The notes beneath the pieces were generated by a model. The model was not told the DNA's origin and searched no databases. It saw only the letters and a program-made list of their open reading frames with translations. A program made the translations under genes and the position numbers. Below are positions 12,301 to 22,265 of a DNA stretch of 64,000 bases, one piece after another. The DNA is from Luidia sarsii (lineage: Eukaryota; Echinodermata; Asteroidea; Paxillosida; Luidiidae), in assembly GCA_949987565.1 (NCBI GenBank), contig OX465101.1, forward strand, positions 24,891,911 through 24,955,910. The letters run 5' to 3'. Position 1 is the first letter of the stretch, and each line of letters opens with the position of its first letter.

Positions 12301-15300
12301 AGGGATTCTATGCCCAGTACACTCATATCTGATATCGAATGATCAGGGAGATTGAAGTGATACCCAGTAAGCAGTAGGTAACTTATAAGTAAGTAAGTAA
12401 GCAGTTTGCAACATTTTTGTATATCAAACTTATCCGCTACATCTTTTGCAATGAATACAGCACCCCTTTGGTCACTTTTGTGAAGACGCATGACAGAAAA
12501 CTCTTGGTCATGAATCTCGGCATGTGGTCCTAAAATGTTTTCATTTTTCGTTCCACGGGTCAACAGAGAGGCGGTGTCACTGAATGGGATAAGACCATCA
12601 TTTTCACAAATTTTCACAAACCCTCACATTTTCACCAAGTTGAAATCAGTCCCGCTACTAGTACTAGTATACTAGACAGCAAAATATTCTGTTAATTGTG
12701 CAAAGCACATGGTAAAAGCATGGAGGTAGAGGAGCATGGTAAAAGTAACTATTTTGGCCCTCAAGTAAGGGGGTTATTTTCAGGGTTTAATTTTCAGAAA
12801 ATGCGACATGTTTTTTTGAGGTAGTGTATGCCATATGGTGGAAATAACACTGAGCAAAGGATGAGTAAATTATTGTAAGCATAGTGATGAAATGCTGCAC
12901 TACATCATTTCATCACTATTTATGGAATTATGGGGCTAACAAAGTAATGTTACTTCTGTGCAACTCAGATCATGTTTAATTTGGAGAATATAGCAGATTT
13001 CATGTCTAATTTAGAGTATACAGCAGATTTATACCTGCCCGGAAAAAAATGTTGAATCAGTTTGTTCCTTATAAAATATATAAACTAAGGAATCAAACAT
13101 TGCAAGTGATTTATTATTTACATTAATTTCAGTCTTATTCTTATAATTCTGGTATGAACTTCGTGAAAGGACATATAGAAATAACATGTAGATGTAACTT
13201 ATCAACTTATACAACTACATATATGATGTACCCTAAGATTTTTTTTTTTTTTGTAAATGTAATAGAATAGGGCCTATGTTGTCGGTTATTCTCGACAATA
13301 CCATAGGTATAGTTACGTTACCGATGAAAGGATATTGCTTCTTCCAAGTGGAATACGGCACAAATGGAGAATTGAAAATATGATAGTGTCAAGCATGGTG
13401 GATCAACTGAACAAGTATGTCTATACTATATATGTGAAGATATCAAAGGTGAAAGTGAAAATAAGCACTGTGCAAACATGACAAAAAAGATAAGTAATTT
13501 AAGAAATGGGCAATAGTGTGGTTTACCTATGGGTCCTTAGCTTGCAATTAGTAGTCAAAAGATAAGACCTTAGTTTCAAGCAATCACTTTTACATGTATT
13601 TGCTCTTTATTTTTTGTGGTCACTATGCAAGGTTGGAGCATGATTGGAGCATAGAGCAAGGAAACATTCCCTAAAAAATATGATCAAAACGTACCCTTAT
13701 GGTGACAGTGTTTTATCTTACATTTCGGTGCACTGTTGTTATGTTCATTTGTGAGGGTAAGCCCCTCGTTTCCCCAGCCGACTTCACTGATACATAAGCA
13801 AGTTCTGGGCTCACCCAGGTAGGTACGGGTTACCAAGCAACTTTCTTCATCAATGTTCATATGCAATCACCAGAAAAGTTTTCCATGGTCACCAGTAAGT
13901 GAAGTTGTGTCTCTGACCCACATGATTTCTGGGGGTCTTAAAAATGTTGGTTAAATTAGGCCATTGGATGGTTTTGGAAAAATCAAAACCGAAACAAAAG
14001 AAAACCAACTTTTGGTCGGCAAAATGTATTCCATTTCTGATACATAACACTTTTACTGAGATGCAGTGTCATAGCTAGGGTATTTTTAGTGGTGGTTCAA
14101 ATTTCACCAACAAGAAGTCGTTCTCGTGAACAAAGCCTCGCGATTAGCGGCTGCGGTCAAAATGGGATAGCAACAAAACTTGTATTACATACATGTTACC
14201 GGTAAATTAGATTAATTAATCAAATTAACTTTACTGCAAGTTTTGTTGTTAGTCATGTTCAGTACAAGTAAGGTGAACAACAAAACAAAGAATAATGTAC
14301 AGTACATGTTTGAATTGAATGTGTGTGCACTCAGTACGTGTGCAATGATTAGTAGACTTCTGCCAGCCCTTACAGTTGTTTTCTAACAAATAACTAATGT
14401 TTTTTACAGTTATACTAGCGATGTTTTAAGTTTCGCGGTCAACCAAAGTGTATTTTCTTTCTTATAAATTTGAGAAGGAATTTGTCATTAATTTCTTGAG
14501 ATATCGGAAATTGAAAATTGGAAAATCGCCCCGTGCGTCTGCGGGTAGATCGAGCCAAAATGACGGAGAGAAAAAAAGAGTCAAACGCCGTCCAAATTCG
14601 TCAATTTTACCCTAAAATTGAAGCCTGTATTCCCTTCTTTCTATTCATACCACTATATCATACCACAATAATAACGAAGGGAATGCTATTAAACTACGTG
14701 GAAACAATATTCGGAGACAAATGATGAAAGTAACGTATTACTATTATTTTTTAGTCATGACCGATTTCCCTTCGCGACGTTGGCAAGTCTATATGTGGTT
14801 TCCGCCTCTAGGTAAAGCCATAGTGACACTACAGGAGCAGTAGTGCCGAAACCAGCCTACGCGCGGCACATGTGACATGTCTTTGCACACACTGTATACT
14901 GCACAATGCACGTGCACAGCAACCGCATGGCCGGCCTGGCTGCATACGAGTTACGACTACGATCACGCTGCGCTACTCAAGCCTGATCGGAACTTCCAGA
15001 ACTATTGTATTAGCGAGACGGTTACGAGACAAAAAAGTACAATTTATTTTACTACCGAAACCATGATATAGATTGGGATAATAATGGGGTGAACACAGTG
15101 CCGGTCGGATGCATTGTTTTTCACCAGGAGTGGTGGACGGAAATTACCCGTGGTGGTCGGCCCCGTCCACCGCCGACCAGCTACACTGCTGAGATGTATA
15201 AAAAAATAACATTTAGTTTCACGTTTAAAAAAATGCAAAACCGAAAAAAACTCGAATGCAAAACTGGAACAACTGGTGAGCCACCCTGGCCTGACAGGTA

Positions 15301-18300
15301 CCACTACCAACAACCAGGTGAAAATAACTTTAAAAAGGCTGTCCTGAACACACACCATGTACACACAGTCTAGTCATGCACAGTACAGTGTACACGTACA
15401 TGTACATGTACATGTACATGTACAGTACTATATAAATCAGTGTTCATGTACATGTACTGTACAGTGGTACTGACAGTGTACAGTGTTTTACCCAGGCTAT
15501 TACATAATAGGACGTAACAGCCACGACCAACCAGACCAAACACCCGAGGCATTAATTAGTTTGTGGCTCTCCTGGGAGGTCCCAGGAGCAGGTTTTGCAC
15601 TGGGGTCGCTGGGTGGCGCTATCTAAAAAACCGAGCAAGGAAACCACGAGAATGGGCCTTTAAGAGGCCTGCCTGTGTAAATGTCCCACATTGTCATGAA
15701 TCATGATTGTGAGCCGCTGAGTGTAGGCACATTAACATGTACGCAATGTTCCAGGCAACACAGATTCTATTTTCATAGACATCACTCCCGTTGATGTCTG
15801 GTATTTCCAGTCCACAAAATGCAGGCATTTTCCATAACTTTCCAGTGTAGGATTGTGTCAATAACAGCAGCACAGTGAGCAAAATCAGGCCAGTTAGACC
15901 CTGGCAGTGTGATTTTTACAAAAGTTACCGTCAACAAACGAAGCGATAGACTTCCTTTGCTTCTGAGGTAAGTACAAAAGTCAAAGTCAGCACACACCTA
16001 TCTCAGATGAAATAGACAAATTTGTGTTTCACTCAGTGTTCACAGACCAGTAACATGTATTGAAGTCTACAATACCTGTTGTGTATAGTTTTTTGGGGAA
16101 ATTCAGATGAACACAATATACTGTGTCTAACAATAGTCTAACCATGGTGTGACACAGATTCATTTTCATCCAATTGATTTTTTTTTCTGGAGTGATACAG
16201 AGAATGCTGCTCAATGATTAATGACTGACTTGACTAAAATAACAAATTTATGTCAAACATTTGGAGGACCTGGGGTGGATTTCACCAAACTCATCATAAC
16301 TTATGATTTATCGAGATTTGAAGGTTTTAATTGTGAGGATAGCAGCGAGTAGGTTTGCGGTGACACCATACAAAATTTAAGTTTTGTGAGTATGTGCGGT
16401 TCTGAATTTTTAACACAAGGAACCGGAAAGAACCGGAGTTCCTCCGGTTCTTTTCAGAACCACACATACTCACAAAACATAAATTTTGTTTGGTGTCACG
16501 GTCACTGTCACCGAAAACCTACTCCTTTTACGATTAATCGAAGGACAACAAGCGACGCACATAAACCATACGGTTTATCATAACTTTTGATGGGTTAATC
16601 AAATGTTGTAAGTTAAAATACGATACATTGTGAAATCCAGCCCTGGTGTTCTCATGCTAGCGGGACCTTTCCCAAAAGGCCAAACGTTTCTCGGCATTCG
16701 AAAAATGGCTCCACTGGGATCCAAACATCAGACCGTCTAAATGTTTGTCATTTTATCCTTAGTAGTAAGTAACACGACTTACACAAGCATTTCTTTCTTT
16801 ATGTTGCAAACATTGTAATATCTTATCAAACCACAGTTCATTACATCATTAGTTCTATTTACTGTCAGGTAATGAAAGTATGAAACGTACCCAAATTAAG
16901 CAATTATTTTGTAAAACAGCCACGATTAGTCTAAAGTAAACTTTAGTTTTGTAATACTGTAATACTGTCTCCTATTGGTCAGCACGAGAAAACATGTATA
17001 TCTGCATGTGATCAGCAAATTTATTCACAATTTCCCCTCATTTCTTCAGGAAAGAGAAAGTAATAACCATCCAGATTAATAGTGAAACTATTACATGAGT
17101 CCAACTAGAGTTTCAGGCATCCGGAAACAAATCCGCCCAATTGCACTGGTACATGTACATGAATGCTGGTACCCGGACATATTGGTAGTAAATCTTTGCA
17201 GGAATTGGTCCTATCAATATCATAGCTACATGTACATGGTCCTATATGGACTGACCAGTTCAATGAGGGCAGTGTATAAAAAAATGGCTGAAGGTTACGG
17301 TACTACTAGGTTGCAGCACATTAATTACTTCCCCAAGATGGCTCCGCCGAGCTGATTATCATAATATGTGGTCCCATAACTGTTTTTTTTAATAAGGGGT
17401 CTTTGGAGGCTAATTAACTGATATTTTTGTAGAAAGTCTAGAAACCACGGGGGTTCACTCTTAAATTTCATGTGAAATTTTGAAAATCTTAGGCTTTAAA
17501 TGTGGCCCTACCATTACCAGTATTTTACTGTAGAAGTGGAGGGGTCCTTCCCAAAATCCTTGGACGACTACACATTTTGGGGGTGTTTTTATTCTGGGGG
17601 TAATTGGCCAAAACTCATAATGGCCAAGGACACAAGAATTGAAAAGAAAATGAGAGATGAAGGTCCAATCTACAATTCTGAGTATAGTTTCAAGACCTGA
17701 GAAACTTTTGGGTGTGGAATACTTGACTTTGAAAAGTGAGTGTTTTTGTACAGTGTTCTATGGGACCTCGATTTAGTATTCTCAACCACAGACCTGAGGC
17801 CACACAGAGTTCCATACAACCTTAATTGCCATCTGCTGTCAATTTCCATATTGACTCTGACAGCTACCCTCCACAGACAGCTACATAAGCACCCTCCCAA
17901 TTTGAGTGGCCCAGCCCTCCCCCCTGGGGTTGGCAAGGCAACATGTTTCTAAGGTTACTGCTGCCAAACAACTTACACTTACAGGTCCCATGCTGAGTTC
18001 TGACCAACAGGTTACACATGGGGCAGGTCAGTTCAAAGCACTTTGGTTTTATACTGTCTGGGAGAATTCCACTAACTTTATTTAAATAGTACAAAGTTGC
18101 AGTAAAATTTCATATATCAGGGACTATAGGTATAACAAAACCAATTCATATAATTAAAATGCAGACCAGCCAGATAACTGCCTGAACAGTGAGTGCAGTG
18201 ATAAATCACAAATTGAAGATTGTCAACCAGTATAAAATCATCACGGTGGAGCAGATTATTCAGAGCAGTTCAATGAGGGTTGGCCCTAATAGACATAATA

Positions 18301-20363
18301 ATGATTGAGTGTTCAGTGCTTTGCCCAATGCCTGATGAAAAAAATTCAGGCAGCTTGACGCAAACATTATGTTACTAGTGTATATTATATGAGCGAACAA
18401 GAACAAAGAAATTGAAGTTAATACAAAAACTGTTGCAGACTGCTCACTGACTAAAAAGACCTGCAATACATAAATCTCAAAAGTTAGAGGGCCTGACGTT
18501 TCGATCCTAGCAGTTTGAGAACATTGGTACTGCTAGGATCGAAATGTCAGGCCCTCTAACTTTTAAGATATTAAAGAAATTGACTATTAGAAATGCAAAT
18601 AAAATTAGGAGAGCCCAACGTTTCGATCCTGGCAGAACCTCTCTCAATTCTCAAAAGCAGAATGAAAAAGAGTTCGAATTTATGCAAAGACCTATTATCA
18701 ACAATAAACAAATATTGACTGGTCTGACAATTGAATACATGGCTCTGATTTAACATGTGTATCAATCTTAACTCCTGAGCTATCAAGGCCAAGTACACAT
18801 AGGTGGCACCTCCTAAATAATCGACTATCAATAGAATCTACCTTTAAAAAGAATCTGTGAAAAAAGTTATATCTTGCATGAAAAGGGATGACTAATACAC
18901 TGTCATTCACTTTAGAAAAAAAAAACACCAGCAGCCGATTTCAAGACAAGTTGCGTAAGTTAAGCAACGTACAAATGTTGCGTAAGTCTTGTGCCACAAT
19001 GGCTCCTTTGTGCACTATTCAGAAAGGGCAGCAAAATGTTGCGTACCCGGTAAGTTACGCCACAAAATGTTGCGTACGCAGCATTTGAAGTTTTGTGAAA
19101 TATACAGAACACCTATTTTACTCAATGGTGGAACACATTTCAAAACAAATCCTGCTACACCATGATGCTACACTGTTATCTACACAGTCACCTTGGCAAC
19201 AAGAGGTAGGTCCCTGAGGGAAGAGCCGTTTTAGTTGTCACCGCATGTCTGCATGTGCAGTGAGACTGCAAGGTGTCTACCATCAATCAATGCGGTGATG
19301 TAGCCCCCATACACTATGCATGAAATCATCAGGGCACAATTTCACATCTCTGCTTAACGCGGAGTTCTGCGCTTATCAGATGCTGTAAGCGCAGAATTAT
19401 GCGCTTATTGAATGATGTTAGAACATAATTCTGCCCTTATGGGATGCTGTAAGTGCAAAATACTGCGCTTACCGGATGCTGTAAGCGCAGGATTGTGCGC
19501 TTATTGGATGCTGTAAGCGCAGGATTGTGCGCTTATCGGATGCTGTAAGCGCAGGATTGTGCGCTTATCGGATGCTGTAAGCGCAGGATTGTGCGCTTAT
19601 TGAATGATGTTAGAACATAATTCTGCCCTTATGGGATGCTGTAAGCGCAGAATTGTGCGCTTATCAGATGTTGTAAGCGCAGAATTGTGTGCTTATCGGA
19701 TGCTGTAAGCACAGAATTCTGCGCTTACCAGATGCTGTAAGCACAGAATTGTGTGCTTATCGGATGCTGTAAGCGCAGAATAGTGCGCTTACCAGATGCT
19801 GTAAGAGCAGAATAGTGCGCTTACCAGATACTGTAAGCGCAGAATAGTGCGCTTATCGGACGCTGTAAGCACAGCATTCTGCATCTATGGGATGCTGCAA
19901 GCGCAGAATTCATTTCATAGAACCTGTAGGCAAGGATTTGGGAGAGCTAAACGGTGGATTTTGTAATTCACAACAGCAGAGAAAAATGGCGGTCATTCAT
20001 CAAACTTAACAGCACAGATTTTGTCAGCGTCCACAAAATCTACTGGACAGACAAAGCCTCCTAACAAAAAGTAATTGACATTTGCATAGAGTGCCTGAAT
20101 GCCATGTCGCTCAATTCACCTGGCATTTGATAAATCACTCACTCACATTGCATGTACCAGCATAAATACTCACAATATATGAATATATGGAACTGTACAG
20201 CGATTCCTAAATTCTCAGTACCGCGATCACAATATAATAGTGTTAGTGCTCTACCTGCCAGATCAGCAAAATTGTTCCATTGGTTGCCATGGTTACCGAC
20301 GGAGGAGTATGAAGGCCTCTTGGCCTTACGGGCGCGGTGTCGAGGACAAATACAGCATTTCAT
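287..20363 (-). CDS. SYNE1: Nesprin-like (SYNE) gene, 5' part, first CH domain
   Basis: Four minus-strand exons splice in phase: 20255-20363 (candidate start), 5604-5671, 1120-1215 and 287-370. They encode a spectrin-superfamily calponin-homology domain: FTNWVNSHL (opening helix), LLTLLEVLSGEKL, then MKRVHFLSNVN and LRFLEGKK. Nesprins join the outer nuclear membrane to F-actin through two N-terminal CH domains; only the first part of CH1 is here and the rest lies left of position 1. The exon breaks (before RVPLIQ, after GEKL, after GKK) match, as I recall them, those of vertebrate SYNE1, and MKRVHFLSNVN fits nesprin better than beta-spectrin, dystrophin, MACF1 or calmin. The three CH exons are secure. 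The first exon rests on a start codon, a matching phase and a GT donor, so it is less sure. The family call is firm; orthology to SYNE1 rather than another nesprin-type gene is inferred. Confidence 0.75.
441..551 (-). repeat. Family C element, single arm
   Basis: Reads GGTTTGCAGTGACACCATG on the plus strand, then CTCTTTCAAG and GGCTCTGAAAAGAGCC. On the minus strand it reads CTGACGA-T-GGG...CCC-GAAATGTTGAGTTACC, a decayed form of the family core. Confidence 0.75.
825..1035 (+). repeat. tRNA-derived SINE, family A, copy 1
   Basis: The 3' part is tRNA-like: A-box-like TAGCTCTGATGG at 962-973 and B box GGTTCAAATCC at 1008-1018. The 5' part (GAATGAAACGGGG, then TGTGATCCCTGGAGATAT) recurs at 39625, 40785 and 43480. 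A T-rich run follows. It is too diverged to be a working tRNA gene. Confidence 0.75.
1120..1215 (-). CDS. SYNE1: Nesprin-like exon, CH1 middle
   Basis: 96 bp, 32 codons, phase 0 at both ends, acceptor CCCCAG and donor GTGAGT. It encodes ITDLCSDVKNGTALL then LEVLSGEKL, the DL..D+.NG..LL.LLE..SG signature of actin-binding CH domains. Confidence 0.88.
1939..2047 (-). repeat. Family C element, single arm
   Basis: The plus strand carries GGTTTGCGGTGACACCATG and the paired GAAGTGTGGCTCT segment. The minus strand reads CTGACGA-C-GGGC...TCC-GAAACGTTGAGTTACC. Confidence 0.8.
3590..3614. repeat. Palindrome with 12-bp arms
   Basis: GACCATGGAGGA, one T, then its exact reverse complement. The 11-bp inner arm recurs as a palindrome at 9287-9309. 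Confidence 0.85.
4509..4563 (-). repeat. Family B element, single arm
   Basis: The plus strand reads AATTTAGTGGGCCTGACG, then GATCCTAGCAGGACC and TCTCAAAGGCAGAG. The hammerhead-like orientation is the minus strand. One base of the GAAACGTC box is changed. Confidence 0.85.
4886..5065. repeat. Family B foldback, two arms
   Basis: Left arm (4886-4937) and right arm (4938-5000) are near-perfect inverted copies meeting at GAGAAAGATC. The right arm continues into the family tail GTCAGTAAGCAGTTTGCAAC and ATACATCAC. As RNA it would form one long hairpin. Confidence 0.9.
5325..5571. mobile_element. Short TIR element (MITE), TGTGACCCGGC type
   Basis: Inverted ends TGTGACCCGGCACAGC (5325) and GAGCCGGGTCACA (ending 5571), both followed inward by ATGAGGAATA-like sequence, about 245 bp apart. 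No ORF. Related ends occur at 57200-57255 and 41935-42225. It lies 33 bp from the donor side of the CH1 exon. Confidence 0.7.
5604..5671 (-). CDS. SYNE1: Nesprin-like exon, start of CH1
   Basis: 68 bp, acceptor TTACAG and donor GTAGGT. It encodes EQERVQTKTFTNWVNSHL and RLSK, the opening helix of a type-1 CH domain with the invariant Trp. It starts in phase 2 and ends in phase 0. Confidence 0.85.
6165..6410. repeat. Tandem repeat, roughly 60-bp units, four degenerate units
   Basis: Units follow CTCTGGTGTAAATATGACAA then CCTTCCTCAATCCTCCACAA. TCCTCCACAATC subrepeats inside units vary in number. Short reading frames across it are by-products of the repeat. Confidence 0.8.
6782..6925 (+). repeat. 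Dispersed repeat, about 145 bp (copy 1)
   Basis: From CACTACCATGGGTGTGGTAC to GCCAGGCATACCGGTACATG. Almost identical to 32643-32785 with only a few substitutions. No coding signature seen. Confidence 0.85.
8825..8846. repeat. 22-bp perfect palindrome
   Basis: CTAATGATACA followed directly by its reverse complement TGTATCATTAG. Function unknown. Confidence 0.85.
9287..9309. repeat. Palindrome with 11-bp arms
   Basis: ACCATGGAGGA, one A, then TCCTCCATGGT. Same arms as the palindrome at 3590-3614. Confidence 0.85.
9375..9446. repeat. TGTACA/TACATG microsatellite
   Basis: Nearly pure run of overlapping TACATG and TGTAC units, self-complementary throughout. Confidence 0.9.
11099..11260 (-). repeat. 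Family B element with pyrimidine-rich 3' UTR-like tail
   Basis: The plus strand reads CAGTGGGCCTGACGTTTCGA, then TCTCAAAGGCAGAG, then ACAAAGACAAAACAGATACA and purine-rich sequence. The same order follows the family B copy at 11918. On the minus strand this is a pyrimidine-rich leader running into the GAAACGTC box. Confidence 0.75.
11918..12194 (-). repeat. Penelope-like element 3' end: pyrimidine-rich UTR plus family B core
   Basis: Reading the minus strand from the stop of the GIY-YIG-like ORF (12195), a C/T-rich stretch of about 200 bases leads to CTGCCTTTGAGAAA. Then come GGTCC (11957-11953), loop TGCTA, GGATC (11947-11943), GAAACGTC (11942-11935) and AGGCCCACTAAATTTTAGG. The GGTCC/GGATC stem followed directly by GAAACGTC resembles stem II plus the GAAA box of a hammerhead. 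The family B copies elsewhere are solo copies of this end. Confidence 0.6.
12195..12617 (-). pseudogene. Penelope-like retroelement remnant, C-terminal end of GIY-YIG region
   Basis: A 140-codon open frame. Its C-terminal part reads HFNLPDHSISDMSVLGIES, then LSREKMWMKRLRTIQPHGLN and a stop. HFN.PxHS...D..V...E, (R)E..W...L.T..P.GLN is the typical ending of the GIY-YIG endonuclease region in Penelope-like retroelements and some related elements. No GIY..YIG core or reverse transcriptase is visible nearby. The middle ([14 protein letters not shown]) is the family B tail sequence, so the frame is interrupted by, or fused to, a terminal-repeat piece. It is a fragment. Family assignment is from motif memory only. 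Confidence 0.5.
15385..15465. repeat. TACATG/TGTACA microsatellite
   Basis: Two runs of TACATG-type units flanking a short AT-rich spacer. Confidence 0.85.
16277..16600. mobile_element. Foldback element with a family C core
   Basis: Outer inverted ends (CATCATAACTTATGAT and ATCATAACTTTTGATG) enclose 16351-16524, where GTAGGTTTGCGGTGACACC pairs with the CACCGAAAACCTAC side. The AGTATGTGCGGTTCTGA and TTCAGAACCACACATACT arms also pair. The loop carries CCGGAGTTCCTCCGG. No ORF. Confidence 0.75.
16640..16745. repeat. Degenerate family B copy
   Basis: CTAGCGGGACCTTTCCCAAA, then AAACGTTTC, and a second half with GGGATCCAAACATCAGACC. Both arms are recognisable but eroded. Confidence 0.5.
18250..18360 (-). 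repeat. SINE B body fragment
   Basis: The plus strand shows GTGTTCAGTGCTTTGCCCAATGCC (positions 18310-18333) and TTCAGGCAGCTTG, the reverse complement of the SINE B body seen at 38110-38300. The tRNA head is missing. Confidence 0.6.
18475..18655. repeat. Family B foldback plus a third arm
   Basis: Arms 18475-18523 and 18530-18570 are inverted copies (AGAGGGCCTGACGTTTCGAT on the left, ATCGAAATGTCAGGCCCTCT on the right). A third diverged arm (GAGCCCAACGTTTCGATCCT) follows at 18608. Three related arms in 180 bp suggest nested or repeated insertion. Confidence 0.8.
19350..19905. repeat. 32-bp satellite, about 17 units, hairpin in each unit
   Basis: Consensus unit GGATGCTGTAAGCGCAGGAT plus TGTGCGCTTATC. 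TAAGCGCA and TGCGCTTA in each unit are self-complementary, so single-stranded DNA or RNA would form a row of small hairpins. A diverged pair of units (ATGATGTTAGAACATAATTC) occurs twice, at about 19413 and 19603, indicating a duplicated block. There are no unique spacers, so it is not a CRISPR array. Confidence 0.9.
20255..20363 (-). CDS. Nesprin-like candidate first coding exon
   Basis: The exon starts at ATG 20363-20361 with G at -3 and encodes a basic, cysteine-rich start (MKCCICPRHRARKAKR) followed by NNFADLA. It ends in phase 1 at a GTAGAG donor. Joined to the phase-2 start of exon 5604-5671 it reads ADLAEEQERVQTKTFTNW, which fits the usual pre-CH1 linker. The intron would be about 14.6 kb. 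No transcript evidence is available, and another upstream exon is possible. Confidence 0.5.
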
Positions 20364-21454
20364 TTCCTCCGGGAGAGTGACACATACAGCAGACTATCAC
20401 CGTATGGTGACTTTCAGGCAATATTGAGACGAGATTTCAACGCCATTTCAAACATGATTGAAACGACTGTTGACTTTGCTGGAAGAGTAAACAGTGTATA
20501 CTGGTCCATGGGTAGAGTGGCGTGGTAAAGCAGAGGTGTCTGTTGCATCCTGCCAACATGGACACAGATCTTGGCATGAACAAAAATGGACCCCACTGGG
20601 GGAACAAAACACTTTCTGTTCTAGAGCGAACGTGATACGGAAGACCAACTGTGAGTTTCTACATCACGGGTCTCATGTTAAGGTGTGGTGTTTTTTTAAT
20701 AACCTTCAAGCCAGGTGTACATGACTTTGTGTGTAAATGGCACAAAGATTACATGCAGTACATACAATACATGAAACAATGTACATAAACATAAATTTAC
20801 ATTTACATTTTAATGATTAAGTTAATAGCAGTTTCCAACATTTTTGCAACATTTTGCACATACATTTACATGATTGGCACACTTTAATGGAGTACTTTTT
20901 TTACCATAGGTCATGCTTGGGGAAATGTCATTAGGATTTTTAGAGAACTACCAGAATTGTACATCTAGGTGAGATGTGGAACTACATGTACAAATTCATG
21001 GTTTACTTATAAGGCATGTATATGTGGCTATTTAAAGAACACTTAGTTTGTAATCCCCTTCTCTGAAATTAGCACAAAGTTTTGTCCAGTCTGTGTCTGT
21101 ATGTACTGCTCATAGACAGCGACTTTGGTATTGTAGCAATCTCACAATACACTGTATAATGTACACTGTACACTGTATATGATATCATAGTCCCTAAGTA
21201 CAGGTATTTATACCCTAGGTTTACATGCCCTTGGTACCTTGGGTGTATGTATCCTGAGTAAATACTAAAGCCTGGGCTTATATGCCCAGGGCACACCCAG
21301 GTATATATATGCTGGGTTTACACACCTGGGGTATCTACTAGTACTATCTATACCATGGATGGTTCTTCTGAGCTTTCGACATTTGCAGCGCACTTAGCAC
21401 ACTGTCAATTTCTACTGTCAACTGTAGCCCTTTTCACATCACAGGGATTAAATC

Positions 21455-21600
21455 CCCGGGGAATTCCCGCCCGAGCTGCCTGAAACATTTCTGTCAGGCA
21501 CCGGACGAAGCACTGCATCGAACAAGGGCAAAACCTCATTGAATTACATTCTCCTCGATGGAAACATCATGTTATATCTATAATGTCTAGATGCTCTTCT
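21455..21600 (+). repeat. SINE B body, partial
   Basis: Contains CCCGCCCGAGCTGCCTGAAA, GTCAGGCACCGG, GGGCAAAACCTCATTGAATT and CATGTTATATCTAT, the body of the SINE B family. The A and B boxes are lost. Confidence 0.65.
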
Positions 21601-21809
21601 GTCTATTTTTTCTTGTTTCCTCTCATGTCTTGCGGGGTCTCCCAGTGGAATCCTCCCAGCAGTACACGCCACTAATATCAAAGTATGGGCAGAGATACTG
21701 CACAGATGTTCTACAGACAGATATGCCAAGGAGGTATTAATAGGCTCACCCATGGAGGTAGAGGAGGGGCTCACCTATAATCCTCCTCGGATTTGCTGGA
21801 GACAAGACA

Positions 21810-22265
21810 CTAGGACCGTTCCCACAACGAAAATAATCGCGATTTGAATCGCGATTTTTTTTGGGGGGGGGGGTTGGTGTCCACACAGGCCAACAAATTG
21901 TGTCGCAGTTGTGGTCAAATGGTGGGTGTGTCCTTGAGTTGAGGGCGGCCCATGCAGGCAATGGCAGGGAGATATAATTTATGAACAAGCACGGCACTTC
22001 CTGTCAATCAGAGCGTGAGCGGTGCATTGTGGGATTTAAAAAAAACCAGTGCGATTCCGTGGAGCGTTCCCACACACACCTTGTCGCAAAACACGCGTTT
22101 ACTCGAAAAAGTCTCACTCAGTCTTAGAAGAGTCCGAATCACGATTCAAATCCCACTAATAATCGCATTAATTGTATTCACACATGCAAAAAAAGTGGAG
22201 TTTGAATCACAATTCAAATCGTGACCCAAATAATCGTGTTTATAAATAGTTGGTGTAGTGGAAAC
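21810..22265. mobile_element. Putative MITE with AATCGCGATT-rich ends
   Basis: Left: CCGTTCCCACAACGAAAATA then AATCGCGATTTGAATCGCG. Right: AATCACAATTCAAATCGTG, then AATAATCGTGTTT and GTGGAAACAAC. The ends are imperfect inverted copies. A long G run (21865-21874) sits inside. No ORF. Confidence 0.5.

Larger units (their letters stand above)
5672..20254. other. Presumed first intron of the nesprin-like gene
   Basis: 14.6 kb with no exon I can support. It contains a 60-bp-type tandem repeat (6165-6410), a 150-bp dispersed repeat (6782-6925), a palindrome (8825-8846), a long CAGGGCTCGA element (9188-10460), a Penelope-like remnant with family B ends (11099-12617), a foldback (16277-16600), family B copies (18475-18655) and a 32-bp satellite (19350-19905). 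If the exon at 20255 is wrong, this is partly intergenic. Confidence 0.5.

Noticed and set aside
12360..12430. GTAAGTAAGTAAG on the plus strand as a splice donor cluster
   Set aside because: It is the family B tail with a short GTAA duplication; no exon abuts it.
19350..19905. CRISPR-like regular repeat array
   Set aside because: Units are contiguous with no unique spacers, and the surrounding genes are eukaryotic; it is a satellite.
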